Of a stretch of 64,000 nucleotides of DNA, positions 35,184 to 44,559 are shown one piece after another (the stretch's first letter is position 1; every line of letters starts with the position of its first letter). The stretch covers positions 496,001 to 560,000 of the forward strand of contig NZ_CAJPUX010000002.1 in the NCBI RefSeq assembly GCF_905397285.1, read 5' to 3'. The notes under the pieces were generated by a model. It ran no database searches. It worked only from the letters and a program-made list of their open reading frames with translations, and was not told where the DNA came from. The DNA comes from Cupriavidus plantarum. Its GTDB lineage: Bacteria; Pseudomonadota; Gammaproteobacteria; Burkholderiales; Burkholderiaceae. Both the position numbers and the translations under genes were made by a program.

Positions 35184-36617
35184 ATGAGCTGGCTGCGCCG
35201 CCGCATGTCGTCGCTGACCGCGCGGCTTGCGCTCGCCTATGGGCTGACGACCGTGCTGATTCTGGTCGGCGTGGCGGCCTATCTATCCAGCGCGCTGCAG
35301 AGCCAGCTCGAAGGGCATGCGGACAGCGAGCTCGTGAGCGAGGTCCTGCGCGTGCGGCACGTGCTGCGCGAAGTCGAGAACGAAACCGAGATCCGGGCCG
35401 ATACGCATCGCTTTGCCGATATCGCGATGGGGCACGAGGGCCTGATCCTGATCGTGCGCACGCGCGACGGGGAGCCGCTGATCACGCTCAATCCTCGCAA
35501 CGAGACGCTGCCGCCTTTACGTGTGCATGCGGCCAACGTGACGCCCGATCGCTCGATGCTGGAATCGTGGCGCCCGCGCAATGGCACGCCGTCGCGAGGG
35601 CTTGCCGCATTGGGAGAGGTCGGCACGACCGGGCGCACCGTCGAAATCCTCGTGCTGAGCGATGCCGGTTCGCGCTTCGCCCTGATGCGCGAATATCGCG
35701 GCCAGTTGCTCGGCGCCACGCTGTGCGGCGCCATCGTCGCCGCCGCGCTCGGCTTTCTGCTGGCGCGCCGCGGGCTGCTGCCGCTGCGCCGCATGGCCGA
35801 CGATGCCGCGGCGGTGACCACGAGCCGGCTGGCGACGCGGCTCGACGTGGGCAATGCGCCCGAGGAGTTGCGCGAACTCGCGGGCGCGCTCAACGACATG
35901 CTGGCGCGGTTGCAGGACAGCTTTACGCGGCTCTCCACGTTCTCCGCCGATCTGGCGCACGACTTCCGTACGCCGATCAGCAATCTGGTCGGGCAGACGC
36001 AGGTCACGCTGGCGCAGCGGCGCAGTCCAGCTGAATACGAGGCGCTGCTGGAGTCGAACCTCGAGGAGTTCGAGCGCTTGTCGCGCATGATCGAGAACAT
36101 GCTCTTTCTCGCGCGGGCCGACCATGCCCAGGTGGCGCTCGATCAGCGGCAGCTCGATGCGCGCGCGGAGATCGACAAGGTGGCCGAGTATTTCGACGCG
36201 GTGGCGGCGGAGCGGGACCTGACGTTGACCATCACCGGGACCGCGATGGTCAGTGCGGACCAGACGCTGCTGCGGCGCGCGGTGACCAATCTGCTCGACA
36301 ATGCGCTGCGGCATGCGCCGTCGGGCAGCACGGTGCGGCTGGCCGTCATGCGGGCACGGCCCGGGCATACGGGGATTCGCATCGCCAACGCGGGGCCGGC
36401 GATCGAGGCGGAGGCCTTGCCGCAGTTGTTCGGGCGGTTTTTCCGGGCCGACCCCTCGCGGCGCAACTCGGCCACGTCTACCGGGCTCGGGCTCGCGATC
36501 GTGGATTCGATCATGCGGCTGCATGGGGGAAGTGTGACGGTACGAAGCCAGGAGGGGCTGACCGAGTTCGAGCTGCTGTTTCCGGACGCGGGGCCCTTTC
36601 CCAAAGGGGCGCCTTGA
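35184..36617 (+). CDS. Heavy-metal sensor histidine kinase (CopS/CusS-like)
   Basis: This 477-residue inner-membrane kinase has two transmembrane helices (about residues 12-35 and 180-200) flanking a periplasmic sensor. HAMP, HisKA with H259 (DLAHDFRTPISNL) and HATPase domains (NLLDNALRHAP, STGLGLAIVDS) follow. GGAGGT precedes ATG 35184; a GTG at 35163 is less likely. It pairs with the upstream response regulator. The stop codon overlaps the -35 box of the next gene's promoter. Confidence 0.92.
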   Translation: MSWLRRRMSSLTARLALAYGLTTVLILVGVAAYLSSALQSQLEGHADSELVSEVLRVRHVLREVENETEIRADTHRFADIAMGHEGLILIVRTRDGEPLITLNPRNETLPPLRVHAANVTPDRSMLESWRPRNGTPSRGLAALGEVGTTGRTVEILVLSDAGSRFALMREYRGQLLGATLCGAIVAAALGFLLARRGLLPLRRMADDAAAVTTSRLATRLDVGNAPEELRELAGALNDMLARLQDSFTRLSTFSADLAHDFRTPISNLVGQTQVTLAQRRSPAEYEALLESNLEEFERLSRMIENMLFLARADHAQVALDQRQLDARAEIDKVAEYFDAVAAERDLTLTITGTAMVSADQTLLRRAVTNLLDNALRHAPSGSTVRLAVMRARPGHTGIRIANAGPAIEAEALPQLFGRFFRADPSRRNSATSTGLGLAIVDSIMRLHGGSVTVRSQEGLTEFELLFPDAGPFPKGAP

Positions 36618-36644
36618 CTCTGTAGCGACTACAGGGTCTTCAAT
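36614..36644 (+). promoter_or_regulatory. MerR-type (PbrR/CadR/ZntR-like) promoter
   Basis: TTGACT (36614-36619) and TTCAAT (36639-36644) are 19 bp apart, the over-long spacing used by MerR-family activators. The spacer holds the dyad ACTCTGTAG-CGA-CTACAGGGT (8 of 9 bases paired), very like lead- and cadmium-responsive operators. No merR-type gene is in the window, so the activator must act in trans. Confidence 0.8.
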
Positions 36645-36679
36645 GGATTCCATATTGGCTTACCACCCGGAATCTCGTT

Positions 36680-39091
36680 ATGGCCCGGCACCCGGTACAG
36701 GACCCGCATCACGACCTTGCCCACGCGAAGCATGACCTTGCCCATGGGGGGCATGAGCACGACCACGGCGACGGCCACGACGGCCATGCACACGCTCACG
36801 GCCATGATCATGACCATAACCATGATCATGGCGGTCATGTGCATGACGACGCACAAGCGCCCGCTCACGCCTGCTGTGGCGGCGGTTGCGGCGCGCCGGT
36901 TGCGCCCGTCACTGCGCCAGTCACTGCGTCAGTCACTGCGCCGGTGGCCGCCCCAGCCGGGACACGGGCGGCGCGGTATCGGATCGCGGCGATGGACTGC
37001 CCGACCGAAGAGACGCTGATCCGAAACAAGCTCGGCGGCATGGCGGGCGTGGCGGCGCTCGACTTCAATCTGATGCAGCGCGTGCTGACCGTCCACCACA
37101 CCCTGCCGTCGCCAGACGTCGTGGTGCAGGCCATCGGCAGCCTCGGCATGAAGGCCGAGCCCATTGCCGACGCGCAACCCGGCGCCACGCCGGAGGTGAC
37201 GCCTCAGGAAGCCGCCGCCCCATGGTGGCCCCTCGCGCTGGCCGCCGCGACCGCATTGGGTGCGGAAGTTGCCGAATGGTTCGGCATTGCCACGCCATGG
37301 CTGCCGGCCGCGCTTGCACTCGCCACCATTGCGATCTCTGGGCTGGGGGTGTACCGCAAGGGCTGGATCGCACTGCGCAACGGCAACCTCAACATCAACG
37401 CGCTGATGAGCATCGCGGTGACGGGCGCGGCCGCGATTGGCCAATGGCCCGAAGCCGCGATGGTGATGGTGCTGTTTGCGATCGCGGAGCGCATCGAGGC
37501 CGCGTCGCTCGATAGCGCGCGCAATGCGATTCGCGGCCTCATGGCCATGACGCCCGAGCAGGCAGTGGTGCTGCAAGCCGATGGCAACTGGCAGCCCGTG
37601 GCCGCGCGCGATGTGCCCGTCGGCGCGCGCGTGCGATTGCGCCCGGGCGAGCGCGTGGCGCTGGATGGGCGCGTCGTGCGCGGGCAATCGGCGTTCGATC
37701 AGGCGCCGATCACGGGAGAGAGTGTGCCGGTGGACAAGACCATCGGCGATCCGCTGTTCGCGGGCGCGATCAACCAGTCGGGCGAGGTCGAGTACGAGGT
37801 GACGGCGCCTGCCAGCGATTCGACGCTCGCGCGCATCATCCATGCCGTGGAGGCCGCGCAGGGAAGCCGCGCGCCGACGCAGCGATTCGTCGATCGTTTC
37901 GCGCGGATCTATACGCCGGCCGTGTTTGCGATTGCCGTGCTTGTGGCGATCGTGCCGCCGCTGGTCACTGGCGCAGCGTGGCATGAGTGGGTCTACAAGG
38001 CGCTGGTGCTGCTGGTGATCGCATGTCCTTGCGCGCTCGTGATCTCCACGCCCGTGACCATCGTGAGCGGCCTCGCCGCGGCGGCCCGGCGGGGGATCCT
38101 CGTCAAGGGCGGCGTCTATCTGGAGCAGGGCCGTGACCTCGCGTGGCTCGCGCTGGACAAGACCGGCACGCTGACGCACGGCAAGCCCGCGCAGACCGAT
38201 ATGGCGGTGCTCGTCGCGCAGTCCGGCGCCGATGCCCATGCCGTGGCGGCCAGCCTTGCGGCGCGGTCCGATCATCCGGTGTCGCGCGCCGTGGCGAAAG
38301 CGGCGGCGAGCGATGGGATGGCGCCGCGTGAGGTGGCGGACTTCGAGGCCCTTGCGGGTCTTGGCGTGCGCGGGCGGATCGATGGCGTCCAGTATTGCCT
38401 CGGCAATCACCGCCTGATCCACGAACTCGGCGCGTGTTCGCCGGCGCTCGAGGCGCGGCTCGAGGCGCTCGAGCGGCAGGGCAAGACGGTGGTGCTGCTC
38501 GCCGCGATGGAGCCGAGGCCCGAAGCGCTGATCGTGTTCGGTGTGGCCGACACCGTGCGCGACACCAGCCGGCAGGCCATCGAGGAACTCCACGCGCTCG
38601 GCATCCGCACGCTGATGCTGTCGGGCGACAACCCACACACGGTGGCCGCCATCGGCAAGCAGGTCGGCATCGACGAGGTGCGCGGCAACCAGATGCCCGG
38701 CGACAAGGCGGACGCGATTGCCGCGCTGACGGACAAGACGCATACGACCGGACGCAAGGTGGCCATGGTCGGCGACGGTATCAACGACGCGCCCGCGCTG
38801 GCGCGTGCCGATATCGGGTTCGCCATGGGCGCGGCCGGCACCGACACCGCGATCGAAACCGCGGACATCGCGCTGATGGACGACGACCTTCGCAAGATCC
38901 CGGCGTTCGTGCGGCTGTCGCGCCGGACGTCGGCCATCCTGCGTCAGAACATCGCGCTGGCGCTTGGGATCAAGGTTGTGTTTCTCGCGCTGACCGTCAT
39001 GGGCATGGGCACCATGTGGATGGCGGTGTTCGCCGACATGGGCGCGAGCTTGCTGGTGGTGTTCAACGGCCTGCGACTGACACGCCGTTGA
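36680..39091 (+). CDS. P1B-type ATPase exporting Zn/Cd/Pb
   Basis: This 803-residue P-type ATPase has a long His-rich N-terminus (residues 4-65), a CCGGGCG cluster, a heavy-metal-associated domain with MDCPTEE, and eight membrane helices. It carries the CPC motif (C449-P-C451) and phosphorylation site D493 in DKTGTLT. It also has HP (SDHPVSRAV) and GDGINDAPAL motifs. MDCPTEE with CPC places it with ZntA/CadA/PbrA (divalent soft metals) rather than copper pumps. It follows the kinase by 62 bp but has its own MerR-type promoter. Confidence 0.94.
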   Translation: MARHPVQDPHHDLAHAKHDLAHGGHEHDHGDGHDGHAHAHGHDHDHNHDHGGHVHDDAQAPAHACCGGGCGAPVAPVTAPVTASVTAPVAAPAGTRAARYRIAAMDCPTEETLIRNKLGGMAGVAALDFNLMQRVLTVHHTLPSPDVVVQAIGSLGMKAEPIADAQPGATPEVTPQEAAAPWWPLALAAATALGAEVAEWFGIATPWLPAALALATIAISGLGVYRKGWIALRNGNLNINALMSIAVTGAAAIGQWPEAAMVMVLFAIAERIEAASLDSARNAIRGLMAMTPEQAVVLQADGNWQPVAARDVPVGARVRLRPGERVALDGRVVRGQSAFDQAPITGESVPVDKTIGDPLFAGAINQSGEVEYEVTAPASDSTLARIIHAVEAAQGSRAPTQRFVDRFARIYTPAVFAIAVLVAIVPPLVTGAAWHEWVYKALVLLVIACPCALVISTPVTIVSGLAAAARRGILVKGGVYLEQGRDLAWLALDKTGTLTHGKPAQTDMAVLVAQSGADAHAVAASLAARSDHPVSRAVAKAAASDGMAPREVADFEALAGLGVRGRIDGVQYCLGNHRLIHELGACSPALEARLEALERQGKTVVLLAAMEPRPEALIVFGVADTVRDTSRQAIEELHALGIRTLMLSGDNPHTVAAIGKQVGIDEVRGNQMPGDKADAIAALTDKTHTTGRKVAMVGDGINDAPALARADIGFAMGAAGTDTAIETADIALMDDDLRKIPAFVRLSRRTSAILRQNIALALGIKVVFLALTVMGMGTMWMAVFADMGASLLVVFNGLRLTRR

Positions 39092-39103
39092 ACGGGAGCC
39101 ACA

Positions 39104-39997
39104 TCACGGCTGGATAATCAACTCGCCGCTGCGGCCCTCGATCTCGCCCCACGTCACCGGCAATTGCGGCAGGGTGGAGCGGTCGAGGTGCCGGTACCAC
39201 GTCGCCATCGAGACCAGCTCGTGGCCCTGCGCGCGCCAGCCGGCGAGCAGCTTCTCGAAGACCGGCGCGAGCTTGCCGCCCTCGAGCTCCGTGTGCAGCG
39301 TGAAGATGTGGTCGCGCGGATCGCGGTCGGTCAGCCGCAGGATCGCTTCATGCACGTTGTCTTCCGTACAGCCGTCGACGCCGATCAGCTCGTCGAGCGT
39401 CGGCAGCGTTGTCGGCATTTGCACGTGACGGCAGGCGACACCATCGACGGTCGGGATATACGGCGTCACGCCACGGCCATCGGAGGCATAGGCCATCCCC
39501 CAGTCGTCGATCTGCCGGAACGCCTCGTCGTTCATCTGCCAACCCGCCGCGCCATGCGTGGGCGGCGCCTCGCCAAAGATATCGACGTAGCGGTCGAACG
39601 CGTTCTGCATCTGTCGGCGCGTCCACGCCGCATCGCGGCCGCGGACATTGTCCTGCCAGTAGACGTGATCCCACGTATGGATGCCGCACTCATGCCCCGC
39701 CGCGCGCGCCGCGCGCATCTCGGCGGCGCCCTTGCGGCCGATGTCCGGACCGGGCAGCAGCACGCCGTACATCAGCGTGCGCACGCCATAGAGCGATACC
39801 ACCGATGTGCGCGAGACCTTCTTCAGGAAGCCGGGCCGGAACACGCGCCGCAGCGCCCAGCCCGTGTGATCGGGGCCGAGGCTGTAGAGGAACGTGGCTT
39901 GCGCCCGCGCGGAGGACAGCATCGACAGCAGCTTCGGCACGCCTTCGCGCGTGCCGCGCAGCGTATCGACGTCGACCTTGAGCGCGATGCGGGCCAT
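39104..39997 (-). CDS. arnD: 4-deoxy-4-formamido-L-arabinose-phosphoundecaprenol deformylase
   Basis: This 297-residue polysaccharide-deacetylase-fold enzyme removes the formyl group from undecaprenyl-phosphate-L-Ara4FN. The NodB-type metal motifs are visible (ALKVDVDTL at the start, CGIHTWDHVYW, HGAAGW, FTLHTELEGG). It is the last gene of the arn operon, 1 bp after the decarboxylase gene. Its 3' end is only 12 bp from the convergent P-type ATPase gene. Confidence 0.93.
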   Translation of the reverse strand: MARIALKVDVDTLRGTREGVPKLLSMLSSARAQATFLYSLGPDHTGWALRRVFRPGFLKKVSRTSVVSLYGVRTLMYGVLLPGPDIGRKGAAEMRAARAAGHECGIHTWDHVYWQDNVRGRDAAWTRRQMQNAFDRYVDIFGEAPPTHGAAGWQMNDEAFRQIDDWGMAYASDGRGVTPYIPTVDGVACRHVQMPTTLPTLDELIGVDGCTEDNVHEAILRLTDRDPRDHIFTLHTELEGGKLAPVFEKLLAGWRAQGHELVSMATWYRHLDRSTLPQLPVTWGEIEGRSGELIIQP

Positions 39998-39998
39998 G

Positions 39999-41051
39999 TC
40001 AGTTCGCGGAGTCCACGAGCGTGCGGGCTTCCACGACCTTGCCGCGGTACGCTTCGAAGATGCGGCGCAGCGCGTCTTCCATCGACACCTGGGGCTTCCA
40101 GCCCAGTTCCTCGATCGTGTTGTCGATCTTCGGCACGCGGTGCTGCACGTCCTGATAGCCCTTGCCGTAGAAGTCGCCCGACGACGTTTCGACGATCTGC
40201 GTCTTTCGCGCTTCCTCGGCGTACTCGGGGTAGTCGGCGGCCATGCGCAGCATCATCTCGGCCAGCTCACGCACCGAGTGGATATTGGCGGGATTGCCGA
40301 TGTTGAAGATCTTGCCGCTGGCCACGCCGTTCTTGTTCTCGATGATGTGCATCAGCGCGGTGATGCCGTCCGAGATATCGGCAAAGGCGCGCTTCTGTTC
40401 GCCGCCATCGACGAGCTTGATCGGCTCGCCGCGCACGATATGGCCGAGGAACTGCGTCACCACGCGGGACGATCCTTCCTTCGACTCGAAGATCGAATCG
40501 AGGCCGGCGCCGATCCAGTTGAACGGGCGGAACAGCGTGTAGTTGAGGCCTTGTTCCATGCCGTAGGCGTGGATCACGCGGTCCATCAGCTGCTTGGAGC
40601 AGGCGTAGATCCAGCGCGGCTTGTTGATCGGACCGTAGATCAGCGGCGAGGCTTCCGGATCGAACTCTTCGTCGGCGCACATGCCGTACACCTCGGAGGT
40701 CGACGGGAAGACCAGGTGCTTGCCGTACTTCACGGCGCTGCGCACGATCGGCAGGTTGGCTTCGAAATCGAGCTCGAACACGCGCAGCGGGTTGCGCACG
40801 TAAGTCGCGGGCGTGGCGATGGCGACCAGCGGCAGGATCACGTCGCACTTGCGGATGTTGTACTCGACCCACTCCTTGTTGATGGTGATGTCACCCTCCG
40901 AGAAGTGCATGCGCGGATGTTCGATCAGCTCGCCCAGACGATCCGACGACATGTCCATGCCGTAGACCTCCCAGTTCGTCGTTTCCAGGATGCGGCGCGT
41001 CAGGTGGTGGCCGATGAAGCCATTGACGCCAAGAATCAGGACCTTTTTCAT
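39999..41051 (-). CDS. arnA: UDP-glucuronate oxidative decarboxylase (ArnA dehydrogenase part, separate gene)
   Basis: This 350-residue short-chain dehydrogenase/reductase matches the C-terminal half of enterobacterial ArnA. It has the NAD loop LGVNGFIGHHL, a YACSKQLMD-type Tyr-x-x-x-Lys active site, SEVYG and FRPFNWIGAGLD. It would convert UDP-glucuronate to UDP-4-keto-arabinose. It overlaps the separate formyltransferase gene by 4 bp (41048-41051), so the two halves are coupled in translation but not fused. Confidence 0.93.
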   Translation of the reverse strand: MKKVLILGVNGFIGHHLTRRILETTNWEVYGMDMSSDRLGELIEHPRMHFSEGDITINKEWVEYNIRKCDVILPLVAIATPATYVRNPLRVFELDFEANLPIVRSAVKYGKHLVFPSTSEVYGMCADEEFDPEASPLIYGPINKPRWIYACSKQLMDRVIHAYGMEQGLNYTLFRPFNWIGAGLDSIFESKEGSSRVVTQFLGHIVRGEPIKLVDGGEQKRAFADISDGITALMHIIENKNGVASGKIFNIGNPANIHSVRELAEMMLRMAADYPEYAEEARKTQIVETSSGDFYGKGYQDVQHRVPKIDNTIEELGWKPQVSMEDALRRIFEAYRGKVVEARTLVDSAN

Positions 41052-41998
41052 CGGTTTTCCTCGTTGGGCAGAACGGTAATAAGAGAAGCGAGTTCGGATG
41101 GGGTGACGGCCACGCCGTCGTCCGCGCTGCGGCCTTGCAGCAGCGACTGGATATCGAGCAGTCCGCCATCGCCGCACACGGCGACGATGCGGTCACCGCG
41201 CACGTGCAGGCCGGCGGACAGCGTTCCGGCGTTCGCGCCCACGTTCGTGTCCGCGATGCGGCGCGCGCGCGCGACCACGAAGCGGCGGTCGCCGATATCG
41301 GTGAACGCGCCGGGATAGGGCGGCGCCACCGCGCGGATCAGGTTGTAGACCTCCGCCGCCGGCTTGCGCCAGTCGATGCGGCCGTCCTCGGGCTTGCGTC
41401 CCGAGAAGTAGCTGCCGTCAGCCAGCGCATTGGGCCGCTGGGGCGTGCGGCCCGCGATCATCGCCGGCAGCGCGCGCCACAGCGTCTGCTCGGCCGCAAC
41501 GGTGACCTTCTCGAAGACCTCGCCGGCGGTGTCGTCGGGAAGGATCGGCACGGCGGTCTGGTCGACAATGAAGCCCGCGTCGGGCTTGGCTTCCATCGCA
41601 TGAAGCGTGGCGCCGGTCTCGGTCTCGCCGTGGAGCACGGCCCAGTTCACGGGCACGCGGCCGCGATACTTCGGCAGCAGCGAACCATGCATGTTGAACG
41701 CGCCGCCGGGCGCCACCGCCAGCAGCGCGGCGGGAATCATCGAGCGGTAGTAGAACGAAAAGATGACGTCGGGCGAGGCCTCGCGCACGGCCTGCTGGAG
41801 CGCGGGATCTGTCGGGTCCTCGCCATAGACGAAAGGCACGCCGAGTTCCGCGGCGGTGTCCGCCACGCGGCGGAACCAGATATTCTCGTCGGGACGGTCG
41901 CGATGCGTGACGACCAGCGCCACGTCAACGCCGCGCGCGTGCAGCACGCGCAGGCAGCGGTCGCCGACGTTGTGATACGCAAAGACTACCGCTCGCAC
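41048..41998 (-). CDS. UDP-Ara4N formyltransferase (ArnA N-terminal part, separate gene)
   Basis: This 316-residue formyltransferase matches the N-terminal half of ArnA. It keeps the Asn/His pair (NMHGSLLPKYRGRVPVNW) and the downstream Asp (KPDAGFIVDQ), with the C-terminal FMT domain. It would use 10-formyl-tetrahydrofolate to formylate UDP-L-Ara4N. GTG 41998 is taken as start because homology begins there (RAVVFAYHNVGD); it overlaps arnC by 13 bp. No ATG is close by. Confidence 0.88.
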   Translation of the reverse strand: MRAVVFAYHNVGDRCLRVLHARGVDVALVVTHRDRPDENIWFRRVADTAAELGVPFVYGEDPTDPALQQAVREASPDVIFSFYYRSMIPAALLAVAPGGAFNMHGSLLPKYRGRVPVNWAVLHGETETGATLHAMEAKPDAGFIVDQTAVPILPDDTAGEVFEKVTVAAEQTLWRALPAMIAGRTPQRPNALADGSYFSGRKPEDGRIDWRKPAAEVYNLIRAVAPPYPGAFTDIGDRRFVVARARRIADTNVGANAGTLSAGLHVRGDRIVAVCGDGGLLDIQSLLQGRSADDGVAVTPSELASLITVLPNEENR

Positions 41999-43020
41999 GA
42001 AGCCGCCTCCACGCCGGTGCTGGCGTCGCCATCGAAATCGCCGGCGCCAGCGCCACCGGGGCTGCTGCCCGTGCGCTCGAGCACCGCCTGGATGCGATAA
42101 CGCGGACGATCGCGGACTTCCTGATAGATACGGCCGACATACTCGCCGAGCAGGCCGATGCCGAACAGCATGATGCCCATCAGGAAGAACGTGACGGCGA
42201 ACAGCGTGAACACGCCCTGCACTTCCGAGCCGAGGAGGAATCGGCGGATCAGCAGCACGAAGAACAGGCCCGCCGACGAGATCGACAGCAGCGTGCCGAT
42301 GGCGGAGAACCATTGCAGCGGCACGATCGAGAAGCCCGTGACGAGGTCGAAGTTCAGGCGGATGAGCTGGTACAGCGAATATTTGGACTCGCCCGCGTGG
42401 CGTTGTTCGTGGCCGACCTCGATCTCGATCGGGTTCGAGGAGAACGTATAAGCCAGCGCCGGGATGAACGTGTTGACCTCGCGGCAGGCATTGATCGTAT
42501 CGACCACGTTACGATCGTAGGCGCGCAGCATGCAGCCCTGGTCCGTCATGCGGATCTTGGTGATCTTCTCGCGCAGGCGGTTCATCGCGCGCGACGCGTA
42601 GCGGCGGAATGCGGTGTCGTTACGCTGGCGGCGAATCGTGCCGACGTAATCGTGGCCCTCGCGCATCTTCTCCACGAGGCGCGGAATCTCTTCCGGCGGA
42701 TTCTGCAGGTCCGCGTCGAGCGTGATCACGATGCGGCCGCGCGTGTGCTCGAAGCCCGCGAGAATCGCCATGTGCTGGCCGAAGTTGCCGTTGAACAGGA
42801 TCACGCGCGTCACATCGGGACGCTTGTGATACTGCGCCGCCAGCATCGCCGGCGAACGATCGGCGCTGCCGTCGTTGATGAAGATGATCTCGTACGACGT
42901 CCCCAGTCCGTCGAGCGCCGGATAGAGGCGATCGAACAGGGCCTGCAGGCCGTCTTCCTCGTTGTAGACCGGAATGACGACCGAGACTTCGACCGGGCTT
43001 AGTGAGAGAGGCGTTTGCAT
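41986..43020 (-). CDS. arnC: Undecaprenyl-phosphate Ara4FN glycosyltransferase
   Basis: This 344-residue GT2 membrane glycosyltransferase has an N-terminal catalytic domain (VVIPVYNEEDGLQALF, LDADLQNPPEEIP) and two C-terminal membrane helices around residues 230-300. It transfers Ara4FN from UDP to undecaprenyl phosphate on the cytoplasmic face. The start at 43020 overlaps arnB by 22 bp. A 20-residue Gly/Ala/Asp-rich C-terminal tail is unusual. Confidence 0.94.
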   Translation of the reverse strand: MQTPLSLSPVEVSVVIPVYNEEDGLQALFDRLYPALDGLGTSYEIIFINDGSADRSPAMLAAQYHKRPDVTRVILFNGNFGQHMAILAGFEHTRGRIVITLDADLQNPPEEIPRLVEKMREGHDYVGTIRRQRNDTAFRRYASRAMNRLREKITKIRMTDQGCMLRAYDRNVVDTINACREVNTFIPALAYTFSSNPIEIEVGHEQRHAGESKYSLYQLIRLNFDLVTGFSIVPLQWFSAIGTLLSISSAGLFFVLLIRRFLLGSEVQGVFTLFAVTFFLMGIMLFGIGLLGEYVGRIYQEVRDRPRYRIQAVLERTGSSPGGAGAGDFDGDASTGVEAASCER

Positions 43021-44171
43021 GTGTCGGTGAAGATTTCGCATACCCGCGCAACGTCGGCAGGCTGCATCGCGGGGAACAGCGGCAGCGTGACGATGCCCTG
43101 GCCGATACGTTCGGCATGCGGCAGCATGCCTTCGCGCCAGCCCAGTGAGCGGTAATGGGTGAACAGATGCACGGGCGGGTAATGCACGCCAATGCCGATG
43201 CCGCGCTCGCGCATCGCTTCCATGAACTGCCGGCGCGCGGCGGCGGAGCCGCCCGCCATGCGTTCGGTGGGCAGCACGACCTGGAACATGTGCCAGTTCG
43301 TGGTGGCGGCCTCGCGGTCGAGCGGCAGCGGGAGCTCGACCCCGAGCGCGTCGAAGCCGGCCGTCGCACGGAAACCTTCGAAGTACGCTTCCGCGAGCAT
43401 CGCGCGCCGCGCGGTGATCGCGTCGAGTTTCCCGAGCTGCTGCAGGCCAATCACTGCGTTGACGTCCGTAAGGTTGAACTTGCCGCCGGGCTCCTCGACG
43501 TCCATGCCGTCCATGCCCGTGCGGATGACGCCCTGCAGGCGCAGCCGCTCGGCGCGCAGCGCTTCCTCGGGCGAGTTCATGACCAGGCAGCCGCCCTCTA
43601 TGGTCGTGATGTTCTTGTTGGCCTGGAAGCTGAAGCTGACCAGATCGCCGAAAGCGCCGATGCGGCGGCCGCGCCAGCGGGAGTCGATCGCCTGCGCGGC
43701 GTCCTCGATCACGCGCAGGCCGTGTTTCTTCGCCATCGCATACAGGCGATCCATATCGACCGGCAGGCCCGACAGATAGACGGGCATGATGGCGCGCGTG
43801 CGGGGCGTGATGGCGGCTTCCACCGCATCGAGGTCCAGATTGCGCGTGCGCGGGTCGATATCGACAAAGACGGGACGCGCCCCGACGCCGAGCACGACGT
43901 TGGCCGTCGCGACCCAGGTGATCGGCGTGGTGATGACTTCGTCGCCGGGACCGATGTCCGCGATGCGCAGCGCGATTTCCATCGTGGCGGAGCCGTTCGC
44001 GAACGTGCGGACCGGCCGTCCGTCGAACAGTGCGGAAAGCGCGGCCTCGAACGCCTGCATCTTCGGGCCCGAAGTGATCCAGCCGGACGCCAGCACCTTG
44101 CCGACCTCGGCAATGGCCGCGGCATCGATGTCGGGCCGGACGAACGGCAGAAAGTCGTGAGAAGCAGTCAT
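42999..44171 (-). CDS. arnB: UDP-4-keto-arabinose aminotransferase
   Basis: This 390-residue DegT/DnrJ/EryC1 aminotransferase has the PLP Lys as K186 (SFQANKNITTIEGG). It makes UDP-L-Ara4N from the 4-keto sugar with glutamate as donor. Signatures VEDAAQAI-type (RVIEDAAQAIDS) and KFNLTDVNAVIGLQQL agree. It overlaps arnC and lies 16 bp after the SMR-type gene. Confidence 0.95.
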   Translation of the reverse strand: MTASHDFLPFVRPDIDAAAIAEVGKVLASGWITSGPKMQAFEAALSALFDGRPVRTFANGSATMEIALRIADIGPGDEVITTPITWVATANVVLGVGARPVFVDIDPRTRNLDLDAVEAAITPRTRAIMPVYLSGLPVDMDRLYAMAKKHGLRVIEDAAQAIDSRWRGRRIGAFGDLVSFSFQANKNITTIEGGCLVMNSPEEALRAERLRLQGVIRTGMDGMDVEEPGGKFNLTDVNAVIGLQQLGKLDAITARRAMLAEAYFEGFRATAGFDALGVELPLPLDREAATTNWHMFQVVLPTERMAGGSAAARRQFMEAMRERGIGIGVHYPPVHLFTHYRSLGWREGMLPHAERIGQGIVTLPLFPAMQPADVARVCEIFTDTCKRLSH

Positions 44172-44187
44172 CGTCGCAGTCTTGGGT

Positions 44188-44559
44188 CTAGGAACGGGCG
44201 ATCAGGAATACGCCCGCCAGGATCAGCAGGATGCCGGCGACGCGCAACGGGCCGATCATCTCACCAAACAGCCACCACGCGGCCAGCGCATTGACCACGT
44301 AGCCGAGGGACAACATCGGATAGGCGATGGAAACATCCACGCGCGACAGCCCGATGATCCACACGCCCACGCTGACGACGTAGAGCGTCAGGCCGCCAAG
44401 CACGGGCCACTGGGTGATCACGCGGAACGCGGTGTCCAGCAGCGTCGCGCGGTCGAGCGTGATGGCGCCCACCGCATTGGTGCCGGCCTTGAGCAGCAAC
44501 TGGGCGCATGCATTGAGCAACACGCCGGCAAAGATGAAAGCGAAGGTCGAAAGCGTCAT
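44188..44559 (-). CDS. SMR/EmrE-type Ara4N-lipid flippase subunit
   Basis: This 123-residue four-helix protein of the small multidrug resistance fold has the conserved membrane Pro/Tyr pattern SIAYPMLSLGYVVNALAAWW. In enterobacteria ArnE and ArnF form a heterodimer moving undecaprenyl-phosphate-Ara4N outward. Here only one such gene is present, so a homodimer or a partner elsewhere is implied. It overlaps arnT by 4 bp. Confidence 0.88.
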   Translation of the reverse strand: MTLSTFAFIFAGVLLNACAQLLLKAGTNAVGAITLDRATLLDTAFRVITQWPVLGGLTLYVVSVGVWIIGLSRVDVSIAYPMLSLGYVVNALAAWWLFGEMIGPLRVAGILLILAGVFLIARS

